From NCBI GenBank assembly GCA_031546825.1, contig JAVBJU010000010.1, positions 1 through 64,000 on the forward strand: DNA of 64,000 nucleotides. Reading direction: 5' to 3'. Each line of letters begins with the position of its first letter. The stretch's first letter is position 1. Positions 43,500 through 52,920 of this stretch are shown here, piece by piece. The notes beneath the pieces are model-generated. The model did no database searches. It was not told where the DNA came from and saw only the letters and a program-made list of their open reading frames with translations. The position numbers were made by a program, and so were the translations under genes. Origin of the DNA: Hohaiivirga sp031546825 (GTDB lineage: Bacteria; Pseudomonadota; Alphaproteobacteria; Rhizobiales; Beijerinckiaceae).

Positions 43500-45692
43500 A
43501 TGGACAAGAAGTCTGCAACGGTCGAGAAGCACGGCGGCCCGATCTCGAAAAAAGACGGCGCGGACGACGCTTTGCGGACTCAACCGCAGCGGTTTTTCAA
43601 CCGCGAGCAGTCATGGATCGAGTTCAATCGGCGCGTACTGGAAGAATCGGGCAATCTCGATCATCCGCTGCTGGAGCAACTGCGCTTCCTGGCAATTTCC
43701 GCCAATAACCTTGATGAATTCATCATGGTGCGTGTGGCTGGCTTGAAAGGCCAGATACGGTCGCGCGTTTCTGCGCTGTCACATGATGGATTGTCGCCGC
43801 AGGCGCAGCTTGCCAAGCTTTCCGTGGATATTCGTGAACTCGTCGCAGCCCAACAGAAACGCTGGCTGACGCTTCGTGAAGAACTTGCCAAGGTCGGCAT
43901 CATATTCGTGGACGGGGCAGGGCTTGCCCATGGCGAACTCGAATGGCTTGAGGACTATTTCCTCAATTATATCTTCCCTATTTTGACGCCGCTGGCCATC
44001 GACCCGGCTCATCCGTTTCCCTTCATTCCCAATCTTGGCTCGGCATTGGCGCTGAAATTGCTTGCACCCAAGGGCCGATCATTGAATGCGCTGGTGCGCT
44101 CGCCCGCCAAGGTTGATCGCCTCATCCGGTTGCCCGATTTCCGGCGCAGTGGCGAAATGCGCTTTATCACGCTTGAACAGACCATAGTGCTGTTCATCGG
44201 TAAGCTCTTCCCCGGTTACTCGCTCGCAGGCTACGGCAATTTCCGGGTGGTGCGCGACAGCGATCTGGAACTCATGGAAGAAGCCGAAGATCTGGTTCAG
44301 CTTTTTGAAACCGCTTTGCGCAAGCGGCGACACGGTTCGGTGATCAGGCTCGAGGTCGAGCAGGCGATGCCGGAAGAACTGCGCCAGTTTGTTGCCGAAG
44401 AGCTCGAAATACCGCTTGAAAATATTGTTATTTCAGAAGGGATTCTGGCGCTTGCTGATGTCAGCCAGATTGTTGATATCGACCGGCCCGACCTCAAGTT
44501 CAAAGCCTACAATCCGCGCTTTCCCGAGCGCATCCGCGAGAAAGGTGGCGATTGTTTCGCTGCCATTCGCGAAAAGGATATTCTGGTCCACCACCCCTAT
44601 GAGTCGTTTGATGTGGTGGTGCAGTTCCTGCGCCAGGCTGCGCGCGACCCCAATGTGGTTGCCATCAAGCAGACGCTCTATCGCACTTCGGCCGATTCGC
44701 CCATCGTCGCGGCACTCGCCGAGGCCGCTGAGGCGGGCAAGTCGGTGACTGCGCTGGTGGAATTAAAAGCCCGTTTCGATGAAGAGGCCAATATCCGCTG
44801 GGCTAAAGATCTGGAGCGCGCGGGTGTCCAGGTGGTGTTTGGTTTCCTGGAATTGAAAACCCATGCCAAGTTGTCGCTGGTGGCGCGGCGCGAGGGCGGG
44901 AGCCTTGTCAGCTATTGCCACATCGGCACTGGCAACTACCACCCGCAGACGGCCCGCATTTATACCGACCTGTCCTTCTTCACTGCTGATGCGGCGATCG
45001 GGCGTGATGTGTCGCGTATCTTCAATTTCATTACGGGCTACGCGGAGCCGGTTGGCCTTGAGCAACTTACGGTGGCTCCCTTGGCGTTGCGCAAGCGCAT
45101 CACTCAGCATATCGCCGAAGAGGTGGAGCACGCCAAAGCTGGCAAGCCCGCCGCTATCTGGTTCAAATGCAATTCCCTTGTTGATCCAGCGATCATCGAT
45201 GCGCTTTATGACGCCTCATCCGCCGGGGTGCAGATCGACCTCATTGTGCGTGGCATGTGCTGCCTGCGTCCGGGTGTAAAAGGGCTGTCGGATAACATCC
45301 GGGTAAAATCCATTGTCGGGCGTTTTCTTGAGCACGAACGCATCTATGCCTTCGGTAATGGCGATGCGCTGCCCAATGAGCATGCGCATGTCTATCTCTC
45401 CTCCGCCGACCTGATGACCCGCAATCTCGACCGTCGCGTGGAGACGCTTTTGCCGATCCTCAACCAGACGGTCCACCGGCAGGTTCTTGATCAGATCATG
45501 CTCGCGAACTTGCTGGATAACGAGCAAAGCTGGATGATCCTTCCCTCTGGGGGCTCGAAACGCATCGTGCGTGATGCCGATGAACAGCCGTTCAACGCGC
45601 ATCAATATTTCATGACTAACCCGTCGCTGTCAGGACGTGGTAAATCCCTTCGCAAGTCCAGCCCCAAGCGGCTGGCGAAGCGCAAGCATTGA
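43500..45692 (+). CDS. ppk: PPK1, polyphosphate kinase
   Basis: PPK1 polymerises the ATP gamma phosphate into polyphosphate. The 730-residue protein has the N-terminal domain (QSWIEFNRRVLEES), the head domain and two catalytic PLD-like domains with ETHAKLSL-like LKTHAKLSLV, IGTGNYHPQTARIYTDLS, and the later LEHERIYAFGNGD region bearing the phospho-histidine. The ATG at 43500 is preferred for its GGGAG ribosome binding site; an earlier TTG is in frame. ppx follows 12 bases downstream. Confidence 0.95.
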   Translation: MDKKSATVEKHGGPISKKDGADDALRTQPQRFFNREQSWIEFNRRVLEESGNLDHPLLEQLRFLAISANNLDEFIMVRVAGLKGQIRSRVSALSHDGLSPQAQLAKLSVDIRELVAAQQKRWLTLREELAKVGIIFVDGAGLAHGELEWLEDYFLNYIFPILTPLAIDPAHPFPFIPNLGSALALKLLAPKGRSLNALVRSPAKVDRLIRLPDFRRSGEMRFITLEQTIVLFIGKLFPGYSLAGYGNFRVVRDSDLELMEEAEDLVQLFETALRKRRHGSVIRLEVEQAMPEELRQFVAEELEIPLENIVISEGILALADVSQIVDIDRPDLKFKAYNPRFPERIREKGGDCFAAIREKDILVHHPYESFDVVVQFLRQAARDPNVVAIKQTLYRTSADSPIVAALAEAAEAGKSVTALVELKARFDEEANIRWAKDLERAGVQVVFGFLELKTHAKLSLVARREGGSLVSYCHIGTGNYHPQTARIYTDLSFFTADAAIGRDVSRIFNFITGYAEPVGLEQLTVAPLALRKRITQHIAEEVEHAKAGKPAAIWFKCNSLVDPAIIDALYDASSAGVQIDLIVRGMCCLRPGVKGLSDNIRVKSIVGRFLEHERIYAFGNGDALPNEHAHVYLSSADLMTRNLDRRVETLLPILNQTVHRQVLDQIMLANLLDNEQSWMILPSGGSKRIVRDADEQPFNAHQYFMTNPSLSGRGKSLRKSSPKRLAKRKH

Positions 45693-45704
45693 TAAGGTTC
45701 ATCC

Positions 45705-47246
45705 GTGGCTCTCTCAGACTTTGAAACGCTTTACACCCAAGAGGCGCTCGCGCGCCATTCGACCACGATAAAGCCAATTGCCATCATCGACCTGGGTTCG
45801 AACTCGGTGCGCCTTGTCATCTATGAAGGGCTAATCCGCACGCCGAATGCGATCTATAATGAAAAGATGCTGTGTGGCTTGGGTCGCAATGTGTTGATCA
45901 CCGGCAAGCTGCCCGCCGATGGCATGAAGAAGGCACTGAAAGCCTTGTCGCGCTTCCGGCTGATCTGTGAACAGCTTCGGGTTGAGGATGTGCGCGTTCT
46001 CGCCACGGCCGCCGCGCGTGACGCCAAAAATGGCCCGGATTTCATCGCCGAAGCGGAGAAGGTGGTCGGTCGGCCCATCGAACTCATTTCCGGCGTGCGC
46101 GAAGCCCATCTTTCCGGGCTTGGTGTCATCTCGAGCTTCTACCGCCCGAACGGTATCGTAGGGGACCTTGGCGGCGGCAGTCTTGAGTTGGTGGATGTTG
46201 ACGGAATGGAGCCCGGTGAAGGCATTTCGCTGCCACTTGGCGGGCTTGCATTGCGCGATCTCTCCGGTGGGTCCATCCGTAAGGCCCAGAAAATTGCAGC
46301 CGACTCCTTACGCAAAGCCTCGAAGCAACTGGAAAGACTGAAGGATAGGCGTTTCTATGCCGTCGGCGGCACCTGGCGCGCCATCGCCAAGCTGCATCAG
46401 GCCGAGGTCGCGCATCCACTGCATGTGATGCATGGCTATCTGGTGCGTCCCAATGAAGGCATCAGCTTTCTCAAGGTGATTGAACGGGTCAACACCGAGA
46501 CGCTGAAGGATATCGACAGCGTTACGGCGGAACGCCATCAGTTGCTCGCCTATGGCGCTGTGGTGCTCGAAGAAATCATTCGCATCGGCAAGCCGAAGGA
46601 TCTGGTGATTTCCGCAAATGGTGTCCGTGAAGGGCTCCTGTTCGAAGCACTAGACCCCAAAACCCAGATGCTTGATCCGCTGCTGTCGGTTGCAGCCGAG
46701 TTCAATGCCTCACGCTCCCGTTCGCCCGAGCACTCCTATGAAATGGCGCGATGGAGCGACCGCTTCTTCCACACGCTGGGCCTGCAGGAAGATGATTACG
46801 AGCAACGCTTACGCTATGCGGCCTGTCTGTTTTCAGATGTCTCGTGGCGGTCGCACCCCGATTATCGCGGCGAGCAAAGCCTCAACATCATCGGCCATGC
46901 TGCAACCGTGGGCATTGACCACCCAGGCCGCACGTATCTCGCGCTTGCGGTCTTCTTCCGTTTCCAAGGGCTTTCCGTCAACAAGGTAAGCCCATCCATG
47001 AAGGCACTGGCGGGGCCAAAGCTCCTCCACAACGCCAGGTTGCTGGCAGCAGTGATGCGGATTGCCTACACCATTTCATTCGCCACTGGCGGCATTCTGC
47101 CGAAGGCACCGCTTGTTGTGGTCGGGAATACCGTCGTCTTGCAATTGCCGAAAAAGCTGGCCCAACTTAATGGCGAACGCCTGAACGCCCGCATGAAGCA
47201 ACTGGGAAAAATCCTCAAGCTCGCAACGCGCGTGGAGATTGTATAA
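45705..47246 (+). CDS. ppx: Ppx/GppA exopolyphosphatase
   Basis: A 513-residue Ppx/GppA phosphatase of the ASKHA fold: AIIDLGSNSVRLVIYE (phosphate 1), the ATAAARDAKNG segment, and GDLGGGSLELV (phosphate 2), followed by the HD-like C-terminal domain. It degrades polyphosphate made by the preceding ppk gene, or pppGpp, or both. It starts with GTG with an AAGG region upstream and is coupled to ppk with a 12-base gap. It converges with rnd; the 24-base gap holds no clear terminator. Confidence 0.93.
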   Translation: MALSDFETLYTQEALARHSTTIKPIAIIDLGSNSVRLVIYEGLIRTPNAIYNEKMLCGLGRNVLITGKLPADGMKKALKALSRFRLICEQLRVEDVRVLATAAARDAKNGPDFIAEAEKVVGRPIELISGVREAHLSGLGVISSFYRPNGIVGDLGGGSLELVDVDGMEPGEGISLPLGGLALRDLSGGSIRKAQKIAADSLRKASKQLERLKDRRFYAVGGTWRAIAKLHQAEVAHPLHVMHGYLVRPNEGISFLKVIERVNTETLKDIDSVTAERHQLLAYGAVVLEEIIRIGKPKDLVISANGVREGLLFEALDPKTQMLDPLLSVAAEFNASRSRSPEHSYEMARWSDRFFHTLGLQEDDYEQRLRYAACLFSDVSWRSHPDYRGEQSLNIIGHAATVGIDHPGRTYLALAVFFRFQGLSVNKVSPSMKALAGPKLLHNARLLAAVMRIAYTISFATGGILPKAPLVVVGNTVVLQLPKKLAQLNGERLNARMKQLGKILKLATRVEIV

Positions 47247-47270
47247 GGCAGCAGATGATTGCCGCCCATT

Positions 47271-48437
47271 TTACGGGTTGGCAATCTCCGTGGCGATCAC
47301 GCGGCCCTTGTGAATGGAGAGGGCCAATGTGCCCTTCTTTAGAGCGAGTGCCTTATCGCCGAACAGGCTACGACGCCAGCCATGCAGGGCGGGCACATCC
47401 GCCGTATCGCTTTCGGCAATGGCTTCGAGGTCGTCCGTGTTAGCGATCACTTTCGGCGCAACCCTCTCGCCTTCGGCAATGGCCTTCAGCAGCACTTTCA
47501 GCAGTTCAACGGTTGCGCCTGCACCACCGCGCGGACGGCTTCTCTCAAGCGTCGGGACGGCTTCGGCATCACGGGCCAGACCGCGTTCAACGGCTGCGAC
47601 TATCTGTGCCCCGGTTTGTGAGCGCTCATAACCTTTCGGGATGGAGCGCAGCTTGCCGAGGTCGTCCATGGTGCAGGGGGCGGCTGTGGCCACATCAATG
47701 AGCACATCGTCTTTCAGAACGCGTCCGCGTGGCTGGTTGCGCTGTTGCGCTTCCGTTTCACGCCATGCCGCCAGTTCCATCAGGACCGGCAGTTCTTTTT
47801 GCTTGCGCAGACGGCCCGCAAGCCGCTTCCAGGCATCTTCCGGGTCCGCTTTATAGGTGTCGGGTGAGGTCAGAACGCCCATTTCCTCTTCGATCCAGTC
47901 AAAGCGTCCGCTCTTTTCCAGATCAGCAAGGAGGGCTTCGTAGACTTTGACCAAATGCGTGACATCGCTAAGCGCGTAGCGCACTTGCGGGTCACTCAAG
48001 GGGCGGCGGGCCCAGTCGGTAAAGCGTGAGGATTTATCGATGCGGGCATTGGCAAGGTCATTGCACAATTGTTCGTAGGAGACTGAATCGCCGTAACCAC
48101 ACACCATCGCCGCGATTTGCGTGTCGAATAGCGGGGCCGGGATGAGGCCGCCGAGGTTCCAGACAATTTCGAGATCCTGGCGGGCCGAGTGGAATACCTT
48201 CACCACAGCCTTGTCAGCCATCAACTCAAAAAACGGCTTGAGATCAAGGCCATCCGCCATGGGGTCAACCAGCACGGCTTCTTCGGCGGAGGCGATCTGA
48301 ATGAGGCATAGAATCGGATAGTAGGTCGATTCCCGCATGAATTCGGTATCGACCGTGACGAACGGATGCTCCCGGAAGCGCAAGCAGGCTTCAGACAGGG
48401 CGGTGGTCGTGGTGATCGGTGTCGGATTTATGTTCAT
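47271..48437 (-). CDS. rnd: Rnd, ribonuclease D
   Basis: A 388-residue 3-prime exonuclease of the DEDD family, acting on tRNA and other structured RNA 3-prime ends. Exo I reads VTVDTEFMREST, Exo II VKVFHSARQDLEIVWNLGG, and Exo III the region with YALSDVTHLVKVYEAL; an HRDC domain follows (about residues 210-290) with ELAAWRETEAQQRNQPRGRVLKDD. The ATG at 48437 (MNINPTPIT) gives the usual length; further upstream in-frame codons are unlikely, though its ribosome binding site is weak. Confidence 0.9.
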   Translation of the reverse strand: MNINPTPITTTTALSEACLRFREHPFVTVDTEFMRESTYYPILCLIQIASAEEAVLVDPMADGLDLKPFFELMADKAVVKVFHSARQDLEIVWNLGGLIPAPLFDTQIAAMVCGYGDSVSYEQLCNDLANARIDKSSRFTDWARRPLSDPQVRYALSDVTHLVKVYEALLADLEKSGRFDWIEEEMGVLTSPDTYKADPEDAWKRLAGRLRKQKELPVLMELAAWRETEAQQRNQPRGRVLKDDVLIDVATAAPCTMDDLGKLRSIPKGYERSQTGAQIVAAVERGLARDAEAVPTLERSRPRGGAGATVELLKVLLKAIAEGERVAPKVIANTDDLEAIAESDTADVPALHGWRRSLFGDKALALKKGTLALSIHKGRVIATEIANP

Positions 48438-48763
48438 GGCGCACGCTGCCCGAGGGGGGCTCAGGATGAAACGCCGCCCGGTCTGGATTGTGATTCCGTA
48501 ATGCATAAGGCGGCTCGGACGGAACATCCCCGAACGCGCTAGCGTCTATAGAGCATTTCTTCGGTCGATGGCTACCTTCATGGTAAGAATAAAGTGGGAA
48601 CCCATTGTCAAAATTCATGTTGGTCTTTTTTCCATAAGTGATTAAGTCTAGCCACTTGTTGCCGTTCCCGTCTTGACAAGCGTCGAGGCGCGTGAATGGT
48701 GCTTTGTTTCGGGCGTATCCATGAGTGGAACGCAGGCCAGACACCAGCGAGAGCAGAAGATCC
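48438..48763. other. Divergent gap between rnd and aspS
   Basis: 326 bases without a supported gene. A TTGACA at 48673-48678 is a fair -35 for aspS, but the -10 region 17 bases later is poor. Nothing resembling a T-box, tRNA or repeat was seen. Confidence 0.4.
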
Positions 48764-50572
48764 ATGCACCGTTATCGCACCCATACCTGCGGAGAACTCC
48801 GCGAAAGTCATATCGGCGAAACCGTTCGTTTGTCGGGGTGGTGCCATATCATCCGCGATCATGGTGGCGTTCTGTTCGTCGATCTGCGTGACCATTACGG
48901 CGTGACCCAATGCGTGGTTGACCCTGATTCCAAGGTTTTCAAACAGGTCGAAACCCTGCGCTCCGAATGGGTGGTGCGGTTCGACGGCAAGGTCCGCAAC
49001 CGCAAGGAAGGCACGGAAAATCCCGACCTTCCCACCGGTAACATCGAAATGTTCATCACCGACATGGAAGTGCTTGGCGCCGCTGAGCCTCTGCCCATGC
49101 CGGTCGCTGGCGAACTCGATTACCCGGAAGATATCCGCCTGCGCTACCGCTTCCTCGATCTGCGTCGTGAGAAGCTGCACGCCAACATCATGAAGCGCGG
49201 CCAGATCATTGATTCTCTGCGCAGCCGCATGAAGGGGCAGGGCTTCTTCGAGTTTCAGACACCGATCCTGACCGCGTCGTCGCCGGAAGGCGCGCGCGAC
49301 TTCCTGGTGCCGTCGCGTCTGCATCCTGGCAAGTTTTACGCGCTGCCGCAGGCTCCGCAGCAGTTCAAGCAGCTCACAATGATCGCGGGCTTCGACCGCT
49401 ATTTCCAGATCGCGCCGTGCTTCCGCGATGAGGATGCCCGTGCTGACCGCAGCCCCGGCGAGTTCTATCAGCTCGATATCGAGATGAGCTTCGTTACCCA
49501 GGAAGACGTGTTCCAGGCGGTGGAGCCGGTTCTGCGTGGCGTGTTCGATGAATTCGCTGGCAACCGCCGTGTTTCAAAGGTTTTCTCGCGCATCCGTTAT
49601 TCCGATTCGATGCTGAAATACGGCACCGACAAGCCGGATCTGCGCAACCCCATCGAAATTGTCGACGTGTCAGAAGAGTTCCTGCGCGACGAAGTCAATT
49701 TCAACGCCTTCAAGAACGTCATCCAGTCGGGCGGCGTGGTGCGCGCCATTCCTGCGCCAGGTGCAGCCACCCAGCCGCGCTCGTTCTTTGACAAGCTCAA
49801 TGACTGGGCGCGCGGTGAAGGCGCGCCGGGTCTCGGCTATATCGTTTTTGAAGACGATAACGGCAAGCTCACGGGCAAAGGCCCCATTGCCAAGTTTGTG
49901 CCTGAAAACGTGCAGGAAATGATCGCCAAAAAGGCGGGTCTCAAGGCCGGTGACGCGGTGTTCTTCGCTGCTGGCGAAGAAGCCAAAGCCGCGAACCTCG
50001 CCGGTAAGGCACGTGTGCGCGTCGGTGATGATCTCGGCATCTGCGATAAGGACCAGTTCGCCCTCTGCTGGATCACCGACTTCCCGATGTTCGAGTGGAA
50101 CGAGGAAGAGAAGCGCATCGACTTCTCGCATAACCCGTTCTCCATGCCGAATTACGATCACGATGCCTTCATGGCGCTGGATCCGACGGACGCCAAAACC
50201 ATCCTCGGCATCACCGCCTTCCAGTATGACGTGGTGTGTAACGGTTACGAGCTGTCTTCCGGCGCCATTCGTAACCACCGCCCCGAGGTCATGGAAAAGG
50301 CCTTTGCCATCGCCGGTTATGGCCGCGATGTGCTCGAAGCCAAGTTCGGTGGTATGCTGAAGGCTTTGAGCCTCGGCGCACCGCCTCACGGTGGCATTGC
50401 GCCCGGTATCGACCGCATCGTCATGCTGCTGTGCGATGAGCAGAACCTGCGTGAGGTCGTGCTCTATCCGATGAACCAGCGTGCAGAAGATCTGATGATG
50501 GATGCGCCCTCCAGCGTGACGCCGAAACAGCTTCGTGAGTTGCACATCCGGCTTAACCTGCCGGAAAAATAG
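48764..50572 (+). CDS. aspS: AspS, aspartyl-tRNA synthetase
   Basis: A bacterial-type class II synthetase of 602 residues with an N-terminal OB anticodon-binding domain (LSGWCHIIRDHGGVLFVDLRDHYG), motif 2 (FRDEDARADRSPGEFYQLDIEMSF), the GAD domain in the middle, and motif 3 with GIAPGIDRIVMLL near the end. Since the window also holds gatCAB, the enzyme is probably non-discriminating and also forms Asp-tRNA(Asn). The ATG at 48764 gives the expected MHRYRTHTCGEL start. A terminator-like stem follows. Confidence 0.95.
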   Translation: MHRYRTHTCGELRESHIGETVRLSGWCHIIRDHGGVLFVDLRDHYGVTQCVVDPDSKVFKQVETLRSEWVVRFDGKVRNRKEGTENPDLPTGNIEMFITDMEVLGAAEPLPMPVAGELDYPEDIRLRYRFLDLRREKLHANIMKRGQIIDSLRSRMKGQGFFEFQTPILTASSPEGARDFLVPSRLHPGKFYALPQAPQQFKQLTMIAGFDRYFQIAPCFRDEDARADRSPGEFYQLDIEMSFVTQEDVFQAVEPVLRGVFDEFAGNRRVSKVFSRIRYSDSMLKYGTDKPDLRNPIEIVDVSEEFLRDEVNFNAFKNVIQSGGVVRAIPAPGAATQPRSFFDKLNDWARGEGAPGLGYIVFEDDNGKLTGKGPIAKFVPENVQEMIAKKAGLKAGDAVFFAAGEEAKAANLAGKARVRVGDDLGICDKDQFALCWITDFPMFEWNEEEKRIDFSHNPFSMPNYDHDAFMALDPTDAKTILGITAFQYDVVCNGYELSSGAIRNHRPEVMEKAFAIAGYGRDVLEAKFGGMLKALSLGAPPHGGIAPGIDRIVMLLCDEQNLREVVLYPMNQRAEDLMMDAPSSVTPKQLRELHIRLNLPEK

Positions 50573-50597
50573 ATCTTGGAAAGATAAATGCCTTGAG

Positions 50598-50634
50598 ATT
50601 GCCCCATAAGCCGGACAGGTTGTGGGGCAATTTT
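50598..50634 (+). terminator. Terminator after aspS
   Basis: ATTGCCCCATAA and TTGTGGGGCAAT form a 12-base stem (one G-T pair) with a loop of 13 bases, followed by TTTT. The stem ends 18 bases ahead of the DUF411 gene. Confidence 0.65.
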
Positions 50635-50651
50635 ACTTGGGGAGTGGACGA

Positions 50652-51131
50652 ATGACGGGTTTTTCACGGCGTGGCGTTTTACTGGGATTGGCTGCTTCTT
50701 CTTTGGCTGGCCGGGCCCTTGCGGTTGAGCCAACCAAGGCAATGACAGTGCGCATGTACAAGGATGCGAGCTGCGGCTGCTGTGGCGGTTGGGCCGATCA
50801 CATGCGTAAGGCTGGCTTCACCGTGGAGAGCATTGACGCCCCCGACATGGAGGCCGTCAAAAAGCGGTATAAAGTGCCCGAAAACCTATATTCCTGCCAT
50901 ACGGCGTTGATCGGCAATTTTGTTGTCGAGGGTCATGTTCCGGCAGCCGCGGTGTTGCGTATGCTCAAGGGCGAGGCCGTAATTTTGGGGCTGAGCGCAG
51001 CAGGAATGCCGGTGGGATCACCGGGCATGGAAACGCCCGATGGCGACCAGGAGATTTACGAAATCACTGCCTTTGGCGATAAATCAGGCCAATACCGCTT
51101 TGCACGCTTTCGTGGCGATCAAGAAGTCTGA
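50652..51131 (+). CDS. DUF411 protein with Tat signal
   Basis: A 159-residue protein. The N-terminus FSRRGVLLGLAASSLAGRALA is a twin-arginine signal (RR followed by a hydrophobic stretch), predicting folded export by the TatABC system at 59418-61160. The mature part is a DUF411 domain with YKDASCGCCGGWADHMRKAGF, typical of small metal-related periplasmic proteins, often in copper loci; the metal is not known here. The ATG at 50652 has GGGGAG upstream. Confidence 0.85.
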   Translation: MTGFSRRGVLLGLAASSLAGRALAVEPTKAMTVRMYKDASCGCCGGWADHMRKAGFTVESIDAPDMEAVKKRYKVPENLYSCHTALIGNFVVEGHVPAAAVLRMLKGEAVILGLSAAGMPVGSPGMETPDGDQEIYEITAFGDKSGQYRFARFRGDQEV

Positions 51132-51166
51132 TTTTTAAGGGCATTACGCGCCGAAGCGAACTTTTT

Positions 51167-51490
51167 TTAGATCGAGAACGACGTTCCGCAGCCACAGGAC
51201 GAGGTGGCCTGCGGATTTTCGATACGGAACGATTGCCCCATCAGATCATCAATGAAATCGACGGTCGAGCCGTCAAGATATTGCAGCGATATGGCGTCGA
51301 TCAGCACCGTGGCGCCATTCTTTTCAAAGACATGATCGTCTTCTGCGCGTGATGGGGCCATATCGAACGCATATTGGAAGCCCGAGCAGCCGCCGCCGCT
51401 GACGGAAATGCGCAACATGGTGCCGATAGGTTCTTTCGCGATGATGGTGTTGATGCGCTTTGCAGCGCGCTCTGTCACGATGATGGCCAT
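51167..51490 (-). CDS. erpA: ErpA/IscA-type Fe-S carrier
   Basis: A 107-residue A-type carrier with the three ligand cysteines in GGGCSGFQYAF and SSCGCGTSFSI and the characteristic EKNGATVLIDAISLQYLDGSTVDF. The pattern is nearer ErpA than SufA. It is the second A-type protein in this window, probably with a late role in delivering 4Fe-4S clusters. It is located next to dgt and argS, and is convergent with the DUF411 gene. Confidence 0.9.
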   Translation of the reverse strand: MAIIVTERAAKRINTIIAKEPIGTMLRISVSGGGCSGFQYAFDMAPSRAEDDHVFEKNGATVLIDAISLQYLDGSTVDFIDDLMGQSFRIENPQATSSCGCGTSFSI

Positions 51491-51653
51491 GATGTTCCGG
51501 TTCTAATCCTGTTGCGCATTAGAGTGAAGCGCGTTCAACCGGCGATCCACCTGGAGCGCGCGTTACTCTGATAGGCTTGCGGTTCTTCCGATGCTATAGG
51601 TAAGCCCTATCGCGCAGGGCTTCAAGGGATCAAGCGCACATGGGGAGAGCAGG

Positions 51654-52865
51654 GTGAATTCATTCGGTGACAGATGGCGTGCCGCCTATGCCTGTGACCC
51701 GGCGACGAGCCGTGGACGGCTTTATGCAACGGACGCGTCACCCACCCGCAGCGAGTTCCAGCGCGACCGGGACCGCATTATCCATTCCTCGGCGTTCCGT
51801 CGCCTCAAACACAAGACTCAGGTTTTCGTCTATCACGAAGGCGATCACTACCGGACGCGCCTGACCCACACCATTGAAGTCGCTCAGATTTCCCGTGCCA
51901 TTGCCCGGGCGCTTGGGCTTGATGAGGATCTTGCCGAGGCGCTGGCTCTATCGCACGATCTTGGCCATACGCCCTTCGGCCATTCCGGCGAAGATGCCCT
52001 GAAACGGTGCCTCAAGGATTGCGGCGGCTTCGACCATAACGCGCAAGCGTTGCGAATCGTCACCGATCTTGAACACCGTTATGCCGAACATGATGGTCTC
52101 AACCTTACGTGGGAAACGCTTGAAGGACTGGTCAAACACAACGGTCCATTGCTCGATGGGGTAGGGATGCCCACCGCACGCTACCGCGCCGAGGGCGTGC
52201 CGCGAGCGTTCGCCGATTACAACCGGCAGCAGGACCTTTGGCTTCAAACCTACGCCAGTGGCGAAGCCCAGGCGGCGGCCATTGCCGACGACATCGCCTA
52301 TAATACTCATGACATTGATGACGGCCTGCGTGCAGGGTTATTCGCGCTGGATGAGTTACGCGAAGTCTCCTTGCTTGATATGATTCTTAACGAGATCGAC
52401 GCGCGCTATCCTAAGCTGGATGAAGCGCGCCGGGGTCATGAACTGACCCGGCGGCTCATCACCCGCTTCGTTGAAGACGTGGTGCGGGAAAGCGGGCGGC
52501 GGATCGAGACGCTCAACCCGAAGAGCGCCGATGATATCCGTCATGCGGGTCGCGCTGTCGTCGCCTTTTCCGCAGATATGGAAATGGCTGATAAAGCCAT
52601 CAAAAATTACCTCTATCCGCATATGTACCGGCACGAGCGGGTGATGGCGACGCGGCGCGAGGCAGAGCGCGTTGTTGAGCGTCTCTTTCGGCATTTCATT
52701 GCCCGCCCGCAGGAAATGCCAAGCGAATGGCAGATGGTGCCAGTCGATGCCGTGCATCAGGCGTGGCATGTGGCCGATTACATCGCCGGGATGACCGACC
52801 GATACGCCATTCTCGAACACGAACGGCTGATCGGCTCCGTTCCGAGCTTGCGCGAAGCGCTATAG
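51654..52865 (+). CDS. dgt: Deoxyguanosinetriphosphate triphosphohydrolase-like protein
   Basis: An HD-domain dNTPase of 403 residues. The metal ligands are in KTQVF...YRTRLTHTIEVAQISRAIAR and ALSHDLGHTPFGHSGE. The length and the absence of an E. coli Dgt-type insertion mark it as the smaller type 2 dGTPase-like protein, broadly hydrolysing dNTPs. The GTG start has GGAGAGCAGG upstream. argS begins 55 bases after the stop, probably in one transcript. Confidence 0.9.
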   Translation: MNSFGDRWRAAYACDPATSRGRLYATDASPTRSEFQRDRDRIIHSSAFRRLKHKTQVFVYHEGDHYRTRLTHTIEVAQISRAIARALGLDEDLAEALALSHDLGHTPFGHSGEDALKRCLKDCGGFDHNAQALRIVTDLEHRYAEHDGLNLTWETLEGLVKHNGPLLDGVGMPTARYRAEGVPRAFADYNRQQDLWLQTYASGEAQAAAIADDIAYNTHDIDDGLRAGLFALDELREVSLLDMILNEIDARYPKLDEARRGHELTRRLITRFVEDVVRESGRRIETLNPKSADDIRHAGRAVVAFSADMEMADKAIKNYLYPHMYRHERVMATRREAERVVERLFRHFIARPQEMPSEWQMVPVDAVHQAWHVADYIAGMTDRYAILEHERLIGSVPSLREAL

Positions 52866-52920
52866 CTGGATTAAGCAGTTTTGATTGAGCCCGTTGGGCA
52901 TGAAGAGAGCCAAAGATAAA

